A DNA stretch of 6,832 bases. Origin: Nanobdellota archaeon (GTDB lineage Archaea; Nanobdellota; Nanobdellia; SCGC-AAA011-G17; GW2011-AR20). Each line of letters opens with the position of its first letter. The stretch's first letter is position 1. Location of the stretch: contig JAHJQH010000057.1 in NCBI GenBank assembly GCA_018819375.1, positions 1 through 6,832 of the forward strand, read 5' to 3'. A program made the translations under genes and the position numbers. Shown in pieces: positions 1 through 5,551 of this stretch. Under the pieces are notes generated by a model. That model saw only the letters and a program-made list of their open reading frames with translations. It had not been told where the DNA came from and ran no database searches.

Positions 1-60
1 AAATTTGATTCAATGGACAAGAGAAAAATAAAAAGACCTAGAATGAGTTTAGATGCTTAA
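1..60 (+). CDS. possible 3' end of a plus-strand gene (partial)
   Basis: Frame 1 is open from the window edge to a TAA at 58-60 and would encode a 19-residue, lysine/arginine-rich C-terminus ending MSLDA. The other two plus-strand frames stop within about 31 bases. A T-rich tract follows directly, as expected at an archaeal gene end, and the next gene points the other way. Nineteen codons are too few to identify a family or to exclude chance, so this is a weak call. Confidence 0.33.
   Translation, partial: KFDSMDKRKIKRPRMSLDA
22..36 (-). terminator. candidate terminator of the minus-strand block
   Basis: On the minus strand this stretch reads TCTTTTTATTTTTCT, the best U-rich tract downstream of the coiled-coil gene, about 115 bases after its stop. 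No hairpin precedes it. It would overlap the possible plus-strand coding tail, giving overlapping convergent 3' ends. Confidence 0.3.
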
Positions 61-85
61 ATTTTGTTGGTTTGTTTTGTTCTTT
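61..85 (+). terminator. T-rich tract, candidate archaeal terminator
   Basis: Directly after the TAA at 58-60 the plus strand becomes T-rich (ATTTTGTTGG, then TTTGTTTTGTTCTTT) with no clear hairpin. Archaeal RNA polymerase commonly terminates at U-rich tracts without a stem-loop. The call depends on a plus-strand gene really ending at 60. Confidence 0.28.
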
Positions 86-150
86 GGTATGATGTTGTAA
101 GTAGGGGTGCTTCTTTGAGTGGGGTATGAACTATTTTTTTGATTCTACCC

Positions 151-1014
151 TCATTTACCCTGCAGAATTATGAGGTCTTCGGTGGTCAGCTTCTTTTTTA
201 TCTTAAACTTTTCTTCCACTTGTCTTGTTTTTTCCTTTAGTATTTTCTGGTTGTTGAGCTTTTTTCTTATCTCTCTTTTCTTGCTTAGGTCCCTCTCTCT
301 TTTTTTTATGTCTGTTAATCTTCCAATTTTTTCTTTTAGTTCCTTGCTTATGGCCTGGGACTCTTTCTTGAATCCCAAGAAGCCCTGAAATTCTTTTTCT
401 TGTTTTAACCTTAGTCCTGTTATCTCTTTTGAGATTTCCTTAAACTCACTATAATCCTTAGACCCTTTTCTTTTAGAGACTAACTCATTATGGGACTTAT
501 CTGCAAGTTGTTTTTCTTCTTCTATTTTTTTGCTCAGCTGATTCGCTGTTTCAACAAGCAGTATTGTTTCCCCTGCAGAGCCATACTCTTTTTTTAGGCC
601 CTTCATCTTCTTCATTGTCTTCTTTTCTTCTTCTGGTGATAATGCTTCTGTCTCTATCTTTAACTCCAGCGCATCAATAGTTTTCTTTATTTTTGAGAAA
701 TCTTTTTCAAAACCAGCTCCCCTGGGAAAATTCTTTTTTTCCTGATTGAGCTTTTTTATGTCTGATATGAGCTGCTTGACTTGTTTGTTATGCTTGTCCC
801 TGTCTTCCTTTAATTTTTCAAGAGCAACATTCACCCCTTCTTTCTCGGACTTTATGCCTCTTATCTTTCTTATTAATTCCAAGAGTTGTTTTTTTGTTCC
901 TTGACTTTTTGAGAATGCTTCTTCTTTTTTCTTGTTAATGGAATTTAGTCTAAGTTTTAGTTCTTTTATTTCCTGCCCAGTATTCTCTAATTCTCCTTTT
1001 TGCATTAACTCCAT
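151..1014 (-). CDS. archaeal coiled-coil protein, COG1340-like
   Basis: This 287-residue protein is almost entirely Lys/Glu-rich heptad-like helix. I see no signal peptide, membrane segment or catalytic motif. The central segment at residues 112-135 (LELKIETEALSPEEEKKTM) and the C-terminus at about 266-284 (EEKFKIKKKLTTEDLIILQ) resemble, from memory, the archaeal coiled-coil family COG1340, sometimes misannotated as phosphoserine phosphatase or SMC-like. Residues 95-105 (NFPRGAGFEKD) probably break the helix. Its function is unknown; a scaffolding role is only inference. It follows rpl12 after 44 bases and is probably cotranscribed, though a strong hairpin lies between them. The start is uncertain: the ATG at 1012-1014 has no good Shine-Dalgarno, and Met4 is an alternative. 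The main uncertainty is family, because long coiled coils attract false matches. Confidence 0.82.
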   Translation of the reverse strand: MELMQKGELENTGQEIKELKLRLNSINKKKEEAFSKSQGTKKQLLELIRKIRGIKSEKEGVNVALEKLKEDRDKHNKQVKQLISDIKKLNQEKKNFPRGAGFEKDFSKIKKTIDALELKIETEALSPEEEKKTMKKMKGLKKEYGSAGETILLVETANQLSKKIEEEKQLADKSHNELVSKRKGSKDYSEFKEISKEITGLRLKQEKEFQGFLGFKKESQAISKELKEKIGRLTDIKKRERDLSKKREIRKKLNNQKILKEKTRQVEEKFKIKKKLTTEDLIILQGK

Positions 1015-1054
1015 CTTCTAAGTCCATCAACCAGGTCATCTTGAAAGATTGGCT

Positions 1055-1083
1055 AGGATTATCCAAACAAACTGGATAATCCT
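1055..1083 (-). promoter_or_regulatory. perfect 11-bp hairpin across the rpl12 stop codon
   Basis: On the minus strand AGGATTATCCA and TGGATAATCCT are exact reverse complements around the 7-base loop GTTTGTT. The 5' arm and loop lie in the last rpl12 codons (GLSSLFG); the stop codon TAA and the bases after it fall in the 3' arm. No U-run follows (the next bases are AGCCAATCTTTC), so it is not a classical intrinsic terminator. It could be an RNA-processing site, a 3'-end stabiliser, or an attenuator that lowers expression of the coiled-coil gene relative to the stalk genes. Confidence 0.6.
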
Positions 1084-1355
1084 GCTGCTGCAGCTTCTGC
1101 TGGTTTGCCTTGTTCTTTCTCTGCCTCTTTCTTGGATTCTGGTTTTTCTGCTGTTGCTGCAGGTGCGGCCACAGTTAAAACACTTGCTTCCTTAATTGCC
1201 TCTTCAATGTTCATATCTTTTAATGCAGAAACTAGTGCTTTTATCTGACCTTCGTCCTTGGTGACTCCAGCTGCATTTAGGATTTTCTTTATATTTTCCT
1301 CGCTTACTTCCTTACCTGCTTTGTGAAGTAATAATGTTGCATATATCAATTCCAT
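1059..1355 (-). CDS. rpl12: large ribosomal subunit protein L12 (archaeal P1-type stalk)
   Basis: This 98-residue protein has the normal archaeal L12 length and architecture. The N-terminal helical dimerisation domain (MELIYATLLLHKAGKEVSEE, residues 1-20, continuing to about 60) dimerises and binds the C-terminal helices of L10. An Ala/Lys/Glu-rich flexible hinge spans about 66-88. The terminal GLSSLFG (92-98) is the conserved hydrophobic tail that recruits translational GTPases in archaea. Ala-rich and Val-rich stretches at 58-70 are typical. The start is fixed by a strong AGGAGGA six bases upstream that overlaps the rpl10 stop codon, so translation is probably coupled to rpl10. It is the third gene of the stalk operon. 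Family identification is essentially certain. Confidence 0.97.
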   Translation of the reverse strand: MELIYATLLLHKAGKEVSEENIKKILNAAGVTKDEGQIKALVSALKDMNIEEAIKEASVLTVAAPAATAEKPESKKEAEKEQGKPAEAAAAGLSSLFG

Positions 1356-1360
1356 CTTAT

Positions 1361-1367
1361 TCCTCCT
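1361..1367 (-). promoter_or_regulatory. Shine-Dalgarno of rpl12, overlapping the rpl10 stop
   Basis: The minus strand reads AGGAGGA, five to six bases before the ATG at 1353-1355. The rpl10 stop TAG (1366-1368) shares its last two bases with this motif. It is the strongest ribosome binding site in the window, fitting the need for several L12 copies per L10. Confidence 0.85.
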
Positions 1368-2778
1368 ATCTGGTTTTGCTCCTTATGTCTTGTTCTTTGA
1401 GGTTATCAAGCAACCTCTTTGCCACCGCAGATTCTTCCTCAACTTCCTTTTTTGAATCCTTGGCAGATTCTCTTTTTGCTTGAGCATCATACTTTTGTGT
1501 ATCTTGCAGGGGTTTTTCTGCTTCCCTACCTTGTTCCCCTTCTTTTTCCCTTATACCCTTATCTTTTATTTCCTGCAGCACTTTTTTTGCTATTTCTGAA
1601 TCCCGACCATAATCTGCTTTTTTGAGATTCTCTTTTATGACATCTTCTTTTGTGGTTCCAGGGTCATCCATTATCTCGAGACCTTTTGGCAAATCTTCTC
1701 TTGTTGGTTTTTCCTTGATTTGTTTAGAAGGTGATTCTTGTTTTTTCTCTTCTTGTGGTTTCTCTTGTTTTTGTTTGATTTGCAGATTCTCTTTCTTTTC
1801 TTCTATTTTCCCTTGTGGCTTCTCTTTGATTTGCGGCTTCTCTTGTTTTTGTTCTTCGGGCTTTTGTTTTTCTTCCTTGGTTTCTTCTTCCTTTGCTTTT
1901 TCTTCTGGTTCTGGAAGTAATGGTAATTTTTTCTCTACTGTCCTTGCTTCTGACTCTGCTGCTATAATCTGCGCTTTTATGTTCCCTGACGTGACTATTC
2001 CTTTTTCTGATAATTTTTCAGAGAGGGTTGTCCCTTCCCTTGATGCTTTCTGAATCAATGGCTTTATTGTTTCTTGAGTTATGTAAGGTATGGATAATGC
2101 AAGCAGGAATGCATCCTTATGAGCTGACATAAGGTCTTGTTTTATTTTCTCTTCATCAATGTCCAGAACTGCTTTTTCATACAATCCCTCATCACCCATA
2201 ATAACAAGAACATTAAGTCCTATTTCCATTGGCTCAATGTTGAGTTTTGACAGAACCTGTGCAGTGGCAGATGTTACTGCTTCTCCTTGTTTCACTAATA
2301 ATTTCTCTTTTTTTATGCAGACTTTCCCATTTTCCACTGCTGCGATTATCCCAAGCTGCCCTAATTCTCCTATGATTGGGCCTGGAGGGAAATTTGTTGG
2401 CCCTGCTTCAATTTTCAGGTCTGCAGGAGAAATCTGACCTGGTTTTGCAGGTGCCTTGGATTTGCATTTTTTTATTTTCCTGTAAAGGGAAAATGGGTCT
2501 TCGTTGCTGAATATGATGAGGGGCATACCCATATTAATGTATGGAAGAAGATTTGATAGATCTCTTTTTTCTTTTATTTGATCAAGTGCTATTTTTATCA
2601 GTCTTTTTTTGGTTACAAGCATAAGCAGATTATTTTTTAGTTTTGACCTCATAGACTGGAGCTGCTTGGATGGGAGATTTCTTAGGTCTGCAATGCCAAT
2701 TAAACTGTAGGATGTACAAAGCTTCTTTAACTCGTTTATTATTCTCTTCTTTGATTCTGAGATGTGCGGCTTGTTCAT
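1366..2778 (-). CDS. rpl10: large ribosomal subunit protein L10 (archaeal P0) with long charged tail
   Basis: L10 anchors the stalk to 23S rRNA and carries L12 dimers. Residues 1-105 match the N-terminal rRNA-binding domain. Residues about 110-187 are the extra domain found in archaeal and eukaryotic L10/P0 (PGQISPADLKIEAGPTNFPPGPIIGELGQLGI begins it). Residues about 188-282 return to the core and enter the L12-binding helices (DAFLLALSIPYITQETIKPL; GNIKAQIIAAESEA). From about 285 to 470 the protein is a Lys/Glu/Gln-rich low-complexity tail, making it about 130 residues longer than a usual archaeal L10 (near 340). The tail does not end in the expected GLGALFG/GFGLFD-type factor-binding motif but in RSKTR. 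Two related 20-residue helical motifs occur at 393-412 and 449-468. The start overlaps the rpl1 stop as ATGA. The gene reads through cleanly, so the tail is not an obvious frameshift. Confidence 0.95.
   Translation of the reverse strand: MNKPHISESKKRIINELKKLCTSYSLIGIADLRNLPSKQLQSMRSKLKNNLLMLVTKKRLIKIALDQIKEKRDLSNLLPYINMGMPLIIFSNEDPFSLYRKIKKCKSKAPAKPGQISPADLKIEAGPTNFPPGPIIGELGQLGIIAAVENGKVCIKKEKLLVKQGEAVTSATAQVLSKLNIEPMEIGLNVLVIMGDEGLYEKAVLDIDEEKIKQDLMSAHKDAFLLALSIPYITQETIKPLIQKASREGTTLSEKLSEKGIVTSGNIKAQIIAAESEARTVEKKLPLLPEPEEKAKEEETKEEKQKPEEQKQEKPQIKEKPQGKIEEKKENLQIKQKQEKPQEEKKQESPSKQIKEKPTREDLPKGLEIMDDPGTTKEDVIKENLKKADYGRDSEIAKKVLQEIKDKGIREKEGEQGREAEKPLQDTQKYDAQAKRESAKDSKKEVEEESAVAKRLLDNLKEQDIRSKTR
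1375..1434 (-). repeat. second copy of a 20-residue helical motif in the L10 tail
   Basis: L10 residues 449-468 (ESAVAKRLLDNLKEQDIRSK) align without gaps with residues 393-412. The shared pattern is acidic-S-x-aliphatic-A-K-basic-aliphatic-L-x-x-aliphatic-K-x-x-x-I-R-x-K. The periodicity suggests an amphipathic helix. Confidence 0.6.
1543..1602 (-). repeat. first copy of the 20-residue helical motif in the L10 tail
   Basis: L10 residues 393-412 (DSEIAKKVLQEIKDKGIREK), separated from the second copy by 36 residues of charged linker. Similarity holds at protein level, while the DNA has clearly diverged, so this is either an old duplication or selection for the same short helix. Confidence 0.6.
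1750..1865 (-). repeat. low-complexity KPQ-rich repeats in the L10 tail
   Basis: Residues about 305-345 of L10 are built from short imperfect repeats: KQEKPQ occurs at 311-316 and 337-342, and IKEKPQ and NLQIKQ lie between. On the plus strand this shows as repeated CTTGTGGYTTCTCTT and TCTCTTGTTTTTGTT. Such DNA can expand or contract by slippage. The encoded segment is expected to be disordered. Confidence 0.6.
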
Positions 2779-3662
2779 TTGGTTTTAACCTCTGGCTCTT
2801 GTTTTTCCTTGTTGGATTGCTTTTGTTTTTTTGCTGATTGTTTTTTTGCTGACCCTTCGTGTTCTTGATTGACTCCTGATTTTTCCACAACTGCTTTTTT
2901 CTCAATTGCTGGTTGTTTGTTAAGTTGTTGCTTGTCTGACTGAGATTTCCTTTTGCCTGGTTGAGATTTCTCTGCTTCCCTTGCCTTTAATCTTTGTTCT
3001 AATTCTGCTTTTTTCTCTCCTAGTCTTACTGCAGGGCTCATTGTGAGTTTTACAAAAAGATCCCTGATGTTTTCCTCTTCTTTTGGAAGGGAGTGTGCGA
3101 GTGTGTTGTAAAGAGAGATTATGTTTTCTGCCACTTGCTCATCCTGCATATCCTCTTTTCCCACAGGCACTTTAATGATGGGCTCATTTTTTGTCTTTAG
3201 CCTGACTGTTTTTTGAATCCTGAGCTTCAACTGTTCAAGGTCAGAGGCAGGAGTGATTATGCATCCTGCTTTTGGATTTGGCATTTTTCCTCTTGCACCG
3301 AGGACCTTACCAAAGGTTTTTGCTATGCTCGTCATAATATTTGCCTGTGCTATGAAGAAATCGTATTGTTCTGCGAGTTGTTTTATCTCTTTTGGTTTTT
3401 GATATTTTATGAATTCTGACTCGGATATAACCTGGTCAAAGACCTTTGCTTTTTCTGTCAGGTCCTTGTCAACAAAAGCGCATATCTTGACTTGTTTTCC
3501 CTTGCTGTTCGGGAGAGTCGTGAACAGGTCTATGTTTTCATCTGCCTTTTTCGGATTCAAGTCCTTCAGGTTTATGATTATGTCAAAAGTCTGGGAGAAA
3601 TTTCTCTGTTTAGAAAACTCTCTTGCGAGCTTTACTGCATCCAAAACTTTCTTCTTATCCAT
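2775..3662 (-). CDS. rpl1: large ribosomal subunit protein L1 with Lys/Gln-rich tail
   Basis: L1 forms the mobile L1 stalk next to the ribosomal E site, and in many prokaryotes represses its own operon by binding mRNA. Residues 1-215 cover the normal archaeal L1. The signature GKVLGARGKMPNPKAG is at 118-133, and the closing strand with TMSPAVRL is at 207-214. Residues about 216-295 are an added tail, rich in Lys, Gln, Ser and Glu with almost no hydrophobic residues (for example SAKKQSAKKQKQSNKEK), likely disordered and possibly RNA-binding. Usual archaeal L1 is about 215-220 residues, so the tail adds about 80. The start is fixed by GGAG seven bases upstream. It is the first gene of the operon and overlaps rpl10 by four bases. 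L11, often beside L1, is not in this window. Confidence 0.96.
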   Translation of the reverse strand: MDKKKVLDAVKLAREFSKQRNFSQTFDIIINLKDLNPKKADENIDLFTTLPNSKGKQVKICAFVDKDLTEKAKVFDQVISESEFIKYQKPKEIKQLAEQYDFFIAQANIMTSIAKTFGKVLGARGKMPNPKAGCIITPASDLEQLKLRIQKTVRLKTKNEPIIKVPVGKEDMQDEQVAENIISLYNTLAHSLPKEEENIRDLFVKLTMSPAVRLGEKKAELEQRLKAREAEKSQPGKRKSQSDKQQLNKQPAIEKKAVVEKSGVNQEHEGSAKKQSAKKQKQSNKEKQEPEVKTK

Positions 3663-3691
3663 AATTTATCTCCTTTCCGTAATTTATCTCC
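3659..3691 (-). promoter_or_regulatory. rpl1 ribosome binding site with an upstream duplicate
   Basis: The minus strand contains GGAGATAAATTACGG (3677-3691) and, 18 bases on, GGAGATAAATTATGG (3659-3673), identical in 14 of 15 positions. The second copy supplies the Shine-Dalgarno GGAG and the rpl1 ATG. In the first copy ACG replaces ATG, and the frame from it reaches a TAA before the real start. The first copy may be a ribosome standby or decoy site, or part of a repressor-binding structure. Confidence 0.6.
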
Positions 3692-3694
3692 CTT

Positions 3695-3712
3695 CTTCGC
3701 ACGCAGGCGAAG
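3695..3712 (-). promoter_or_regulatory. hairpin in the rpl1 leader
   Basis: CTTCGC and GCGAAG form a perfect 6-bp stem with the 6-base loop CTGCGT, about 15 bases after the predicted transcription start and just ahead of the duplicated Shine-Dalgarno. AUUU 5' of the stem can pair weakly with AAAU beyond GGGAGAU, giving two short stems around an asymmetric loop. Autogenous L1 sites in archaea have this general shape, so feedback control is a plausible role; I cannot match the specific L1 consensus with confidence. Confidence 0.4.
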
Positions 3713-3751
3713 TGAAATGGGCAAATAGCATATTTTTGGTGATGACAGGAG

Positions 3752-3759
3752 TTTATAAA
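3752..3759 (-). promoter_or_regulatory. TATA box of the ribosomal stalk operon
   Basis: TTTATAAA lies in the context AAAACTTTTATAAACT on the minus strand, with a purine-rich BRE-like stretch upstream. With the usual 25-27-base spacing, transcription would start near 3728, giving a leader of about 65 bases before the rpl1 ATG. It is the best promoter between the M16 gene and rpl1. Confidence 0.65.
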
Positions 3760-3832
3760 AGTTTTGGGTGGGGGTAAATGAGGTAGGAATATTGTTGATT
3801 CCTGAAATAGCTGCATTTGTTTTCTGACTGAT

Positions 3833-3860
3833 TGTTGGATTCAGAATGTTGGATTCAGAA
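3833..3860. repeat. exact 14-bp tandem duplication in intergenic DNA
   Basis: TGTTGGATTCAGAA occurs twice in direct succession (3833-3846 and 3847-3860), with a decayed relative, TGTTGATTCCTGAA, about 40 bases earlier. It lies between the M16 stop and the rpl1 promoter, in otherwise featureless DNA. It looks like recent slippage; no function is apparent. Confidence 0.75.
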
Positions 3861-3891
3861 GGTTGTATGCTTGTTTATTGTTCTTCTTTGT

Positions 3892-5103
3892 TTATTCTTC
3901 TTCTATGACAACCTGAGCGTAGCTGGATGGGTGAAAATAGGTTTTTATGCATCTGGTGATGCTGCTGGTCGTGACTTTTTCAAGATACTTAGGATAGATT
4001 TTTGCCATTTCAGGTTTTCCTGTGTTTGTGTTCCAGTAATTCATTAATGTTGCCATATGGATATTGTCCTCATTGTCAATAAGGTAGTTTCCTTCAAGTT
4101 TTATTTTTGCCTGGTTTAGTTCTTTTGTGGTGATTTTTGCCAGTTTCCTTATTTCCTGAAAAATTACTTTTTTTGCCTCTTTTATTTTTTCTTTTTTTAT
4201 TCCTGCATAAATCTCAAAATAGCCAATATCATTCACGAATTTGTTATTGGATTTTATTGTATACACGAGCCCCCTTTTCTCCCTGACTTCCTGAAAGAAT
4301 CTTGAACTCATTCCTTCTCCCAGGATGGTGTTGATAAGGTCCAACACAAAACTGTCCTTGTGACTTCTTGAGATTGTCTTGAAGCCAAGCGAAAAGTAAG
4401 AGTTTTCAATCTTTCTTTTTTGCGTGAAGAGGATTGGTTTTTTGATTTTTGGTTCCTTGATCAGTCGGGATTTTAACAGTTTTGATGATTTGATGTTCCT
4501 GAAAAAAAATTCCACCTTATTGAACAGGGATTTTATGTCTCCTACCACTGCTATGCTTATGTTGTTTGGAATGTAGTATTTGTGATAATAATCCAGAATT
4601 TGTTTTCTTGTTATTGAGTTCATACTTTTTTTAGTTCCTATTATCATATTGCCCAAAGGATGTTTTTGGAACAGCTTGTTTGGAAGGAGCACCTGTTGGT
4701 ATATCATTGGCGTGTCTTCATACATATTCATCTCCCTTAGAATAACCTTTCTCTCTTGTTCTATGTCTTTTTCTAGGAACAAGGGGTTAAGAACTATGTC
4801 TGAAAGAATTTCCAGTGCAGTATTAAAGTGTTTTTTCAGGACTTGTGCGTGAAATGCAGTTCTCTCATTGTCTGTGAAAGCATTAAGGGTTCCGCCCACG
4901 TCCTCTATTGCTGACGAGAGCTGCTTTTGTGTCCTGTTTTTCGTGTGCTTGAAAACAAGATGCTCTATGAAATGTGAGATGCCGTTAGTCTGGTTGGTTT
5001 CATTGATTGAGCCGGTTTTTATGTTTATTTCTATTGCAACAGAATCTGTCTTTCTCGGCTCGTGAATTATGGTCAGTCCGTTTTTTAGTTTCTTTTTTAT
5101 CAT
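3892..5103 (-). CDS. M16 family zinc metallopeptidase (processing-peptidase-like)
   Basis: This 403-residue protein is a two-domain M16 peptidase of the size usual for bacterial M16B enzymes and mitochondrial processing peptidase subunits. The inverted zinc motif HxxEH is intact at H44-F-I-E47-H48. The distal zinc ligand is probably E124 in ERKVILREM (117-125), at the family spacing. GGTLNAFTDNERTAFHA (70-86) is also typical. The second domain carries GEGMSSRFFQEVREKRGLVY (262-281), including the conserved Arg-Gly-x-x-Tyr region that helps bind substrate. No signal peptide is visible, so it is probably cytosolic. M16 enzymes degrade or process short peptides inside a clam-shell chamber; its substrate is unknown. 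It follows the HEPN gene after 61 bases and may share its transcript or use its own weak promoter. Catalytic residues are all present, so it should be active. Confidence 0.93.
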   Translation of the reverse strand: MIKKKLKNGLTIIHEPRKTDSVAIEINIKTGSINETNQTNGISHFIEHLVFKHTKNRTQKQLSSAIEDVGGTLNAFTDNERTAFHAQVLKKHFNTALEILSDIVLNPLFLEKDIEQERKVILREMNMYEDTPMIYQQVLLPNKLFQKHPLGNMIIGTKKSMNSITRKQILDYYHKYYIPNNISIAVVGDIKSLFNKVEFFFRNIKSSKLLKSRLIKEPKIKKPILFTQKRKIENSYFSLGFKTISRSHKDSFVLDLINTILGEGMSSRFFQEVREKRGLVYTIKSNNKFVNDIGYFEIYAGIKKEKIKEAKKVIFQEIRKLAKITTKELNQAKIKLEGNYLIDNEDNIHMATLMNYWNTNTGKPEMAKIYPKYLEKVTTSSITRCIKTYFHPSSYAQVVIEEE

Positions 5104-5130
5104 CTTAGTATTCTCAAGAAAGAGAGGAGA

Positions 5131-5137
5131 TTATTAA
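5131..5137 (-). promoter_or_regulatory. possible weak TATA element for the M16 gene
   Basis: The minus strand reads CCTTAATAATC. An element centred near 5134 would place the start of transcription near 5107, only a few bases before the ATG at 5101-5103, giving a nearly leaderless mRNA. No Shine-Dalgarno is seen before that ATG. The match to the archaeal consensus is poor. Confidence 0.3.
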
Positions 5138-5164
5138 GGTTTTTGTTTTTAAGGTTGGAGAGGA

Positions 5165-5551
5165 TTACAAAGGAGATATCTTGTTTCTTACCCAATCCAC
5201 AAACCTCTCAGCTTTTTTTAGGCACTCGTTAGCAAGGTTACTTGTTACTGAAACACTCCTGTAAGTTTTCCTATGCCTTTCCTCTAACAGCGAAGATAGA
5301 TTGGATGCCTTATTTTCACTTATCTTTGTTCCTGCTATTTTGTGTAATTTTACTGCCTCAAAATGATCTTTACTTGCAACTTCCCCTATAAAATGAATTG
5401 TGAAAGCATCATTAGCTGCAATTGTAGAATCAACAGAATGATCCAAGCTTGCCTTAAACCTATCCTGTTCTAAATTGTTTCTTGCACTTTCTAGGAATTC
5501 GTCTGCGTCTTTTAACCTTATGCCTGCTTTGTGTTGGTCTTCTTTTTTCAT
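5165..5551 (-). CDS. HEPN-domain protein, partner of the adjacent nucleotidyltransferase
   Basis: This 128-residue all-helical protein has the typical length and pattern of HEPN proteins. An N-terminal helix (RLKDADEFLESARNNLEQDR, 12-31) is followed by the Ala/Ser-rich helix KASLDHSVDSTIAANDAFTI (33-52), then LKKAERFVDWVRNKI (111-125). HEPN proteins paired with a minimal nucleotidyltransferase are often RNase toxins silenced by AMPylation. The canonical Rx4-6H catalytic motif is not clear: the equivalent region reads EERHRKTYRS (90-99), with Arg92 followed four residues later by Tyr97 rather than His. This could be a non-nucleolytic HEPN or a divergent active site. The ATGA overlap with the upstream gene and the lack of a Shine-Dalgarno point to translational coupling, and so to a stable stoichiometric pair. 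Confidence 0.85.
   Translation of the reverse strand: MKKEDQHKAGIRLKDADEFLESARNNLEQDRFKASLDHSVDSTIAANDAFTIHFIGEVASKDHFEAVKLHKIAGTKISENKASNLSSLLEERHRKTYRSVSVTSNLANECLKKAERFVDWVRNKISPL

Noticed and set aside
1419..2053. Long plus-strand open frames opposite the rpl10 tail (1419-1625, 1622-2053, 1738-1920).
   Set aside because: They are Phe/Leu/Ser/Cys-rich antisense readings of Lys/Glu/Gln codons in a well-supported gene, with no promoter or ribosome binding site.
2630..2905. A 91-codon minus-strand frame across the rpl1/rpl10 junction.
   Set aside because: It is an out-of-frame reading of the Lys/Gln-rich L1 tail and the L10 start, with no independent start signals.
149..3783. Inverted 12-bp repeat CCTCATTTACCC (149-160) and GGGTAAATGAGG (3772-3783) flanking the stalk operon, resembling mobile-element ends.
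   Set aside because: A 12-bp match is expected a few times by chance across both strands of a window this size. One copy is partly the coding end of the coiled-coil gene, and there is no transposase.
3739..3805. Possible C/D box guide RNA: GTGATGA (3739-3745) and CTGA (3802-3805).
   Set aside because: No terminal stem, no convincing D' or C' boxes at proper spacing, and the stretch contains the rpl1 TATA box on the other strand.
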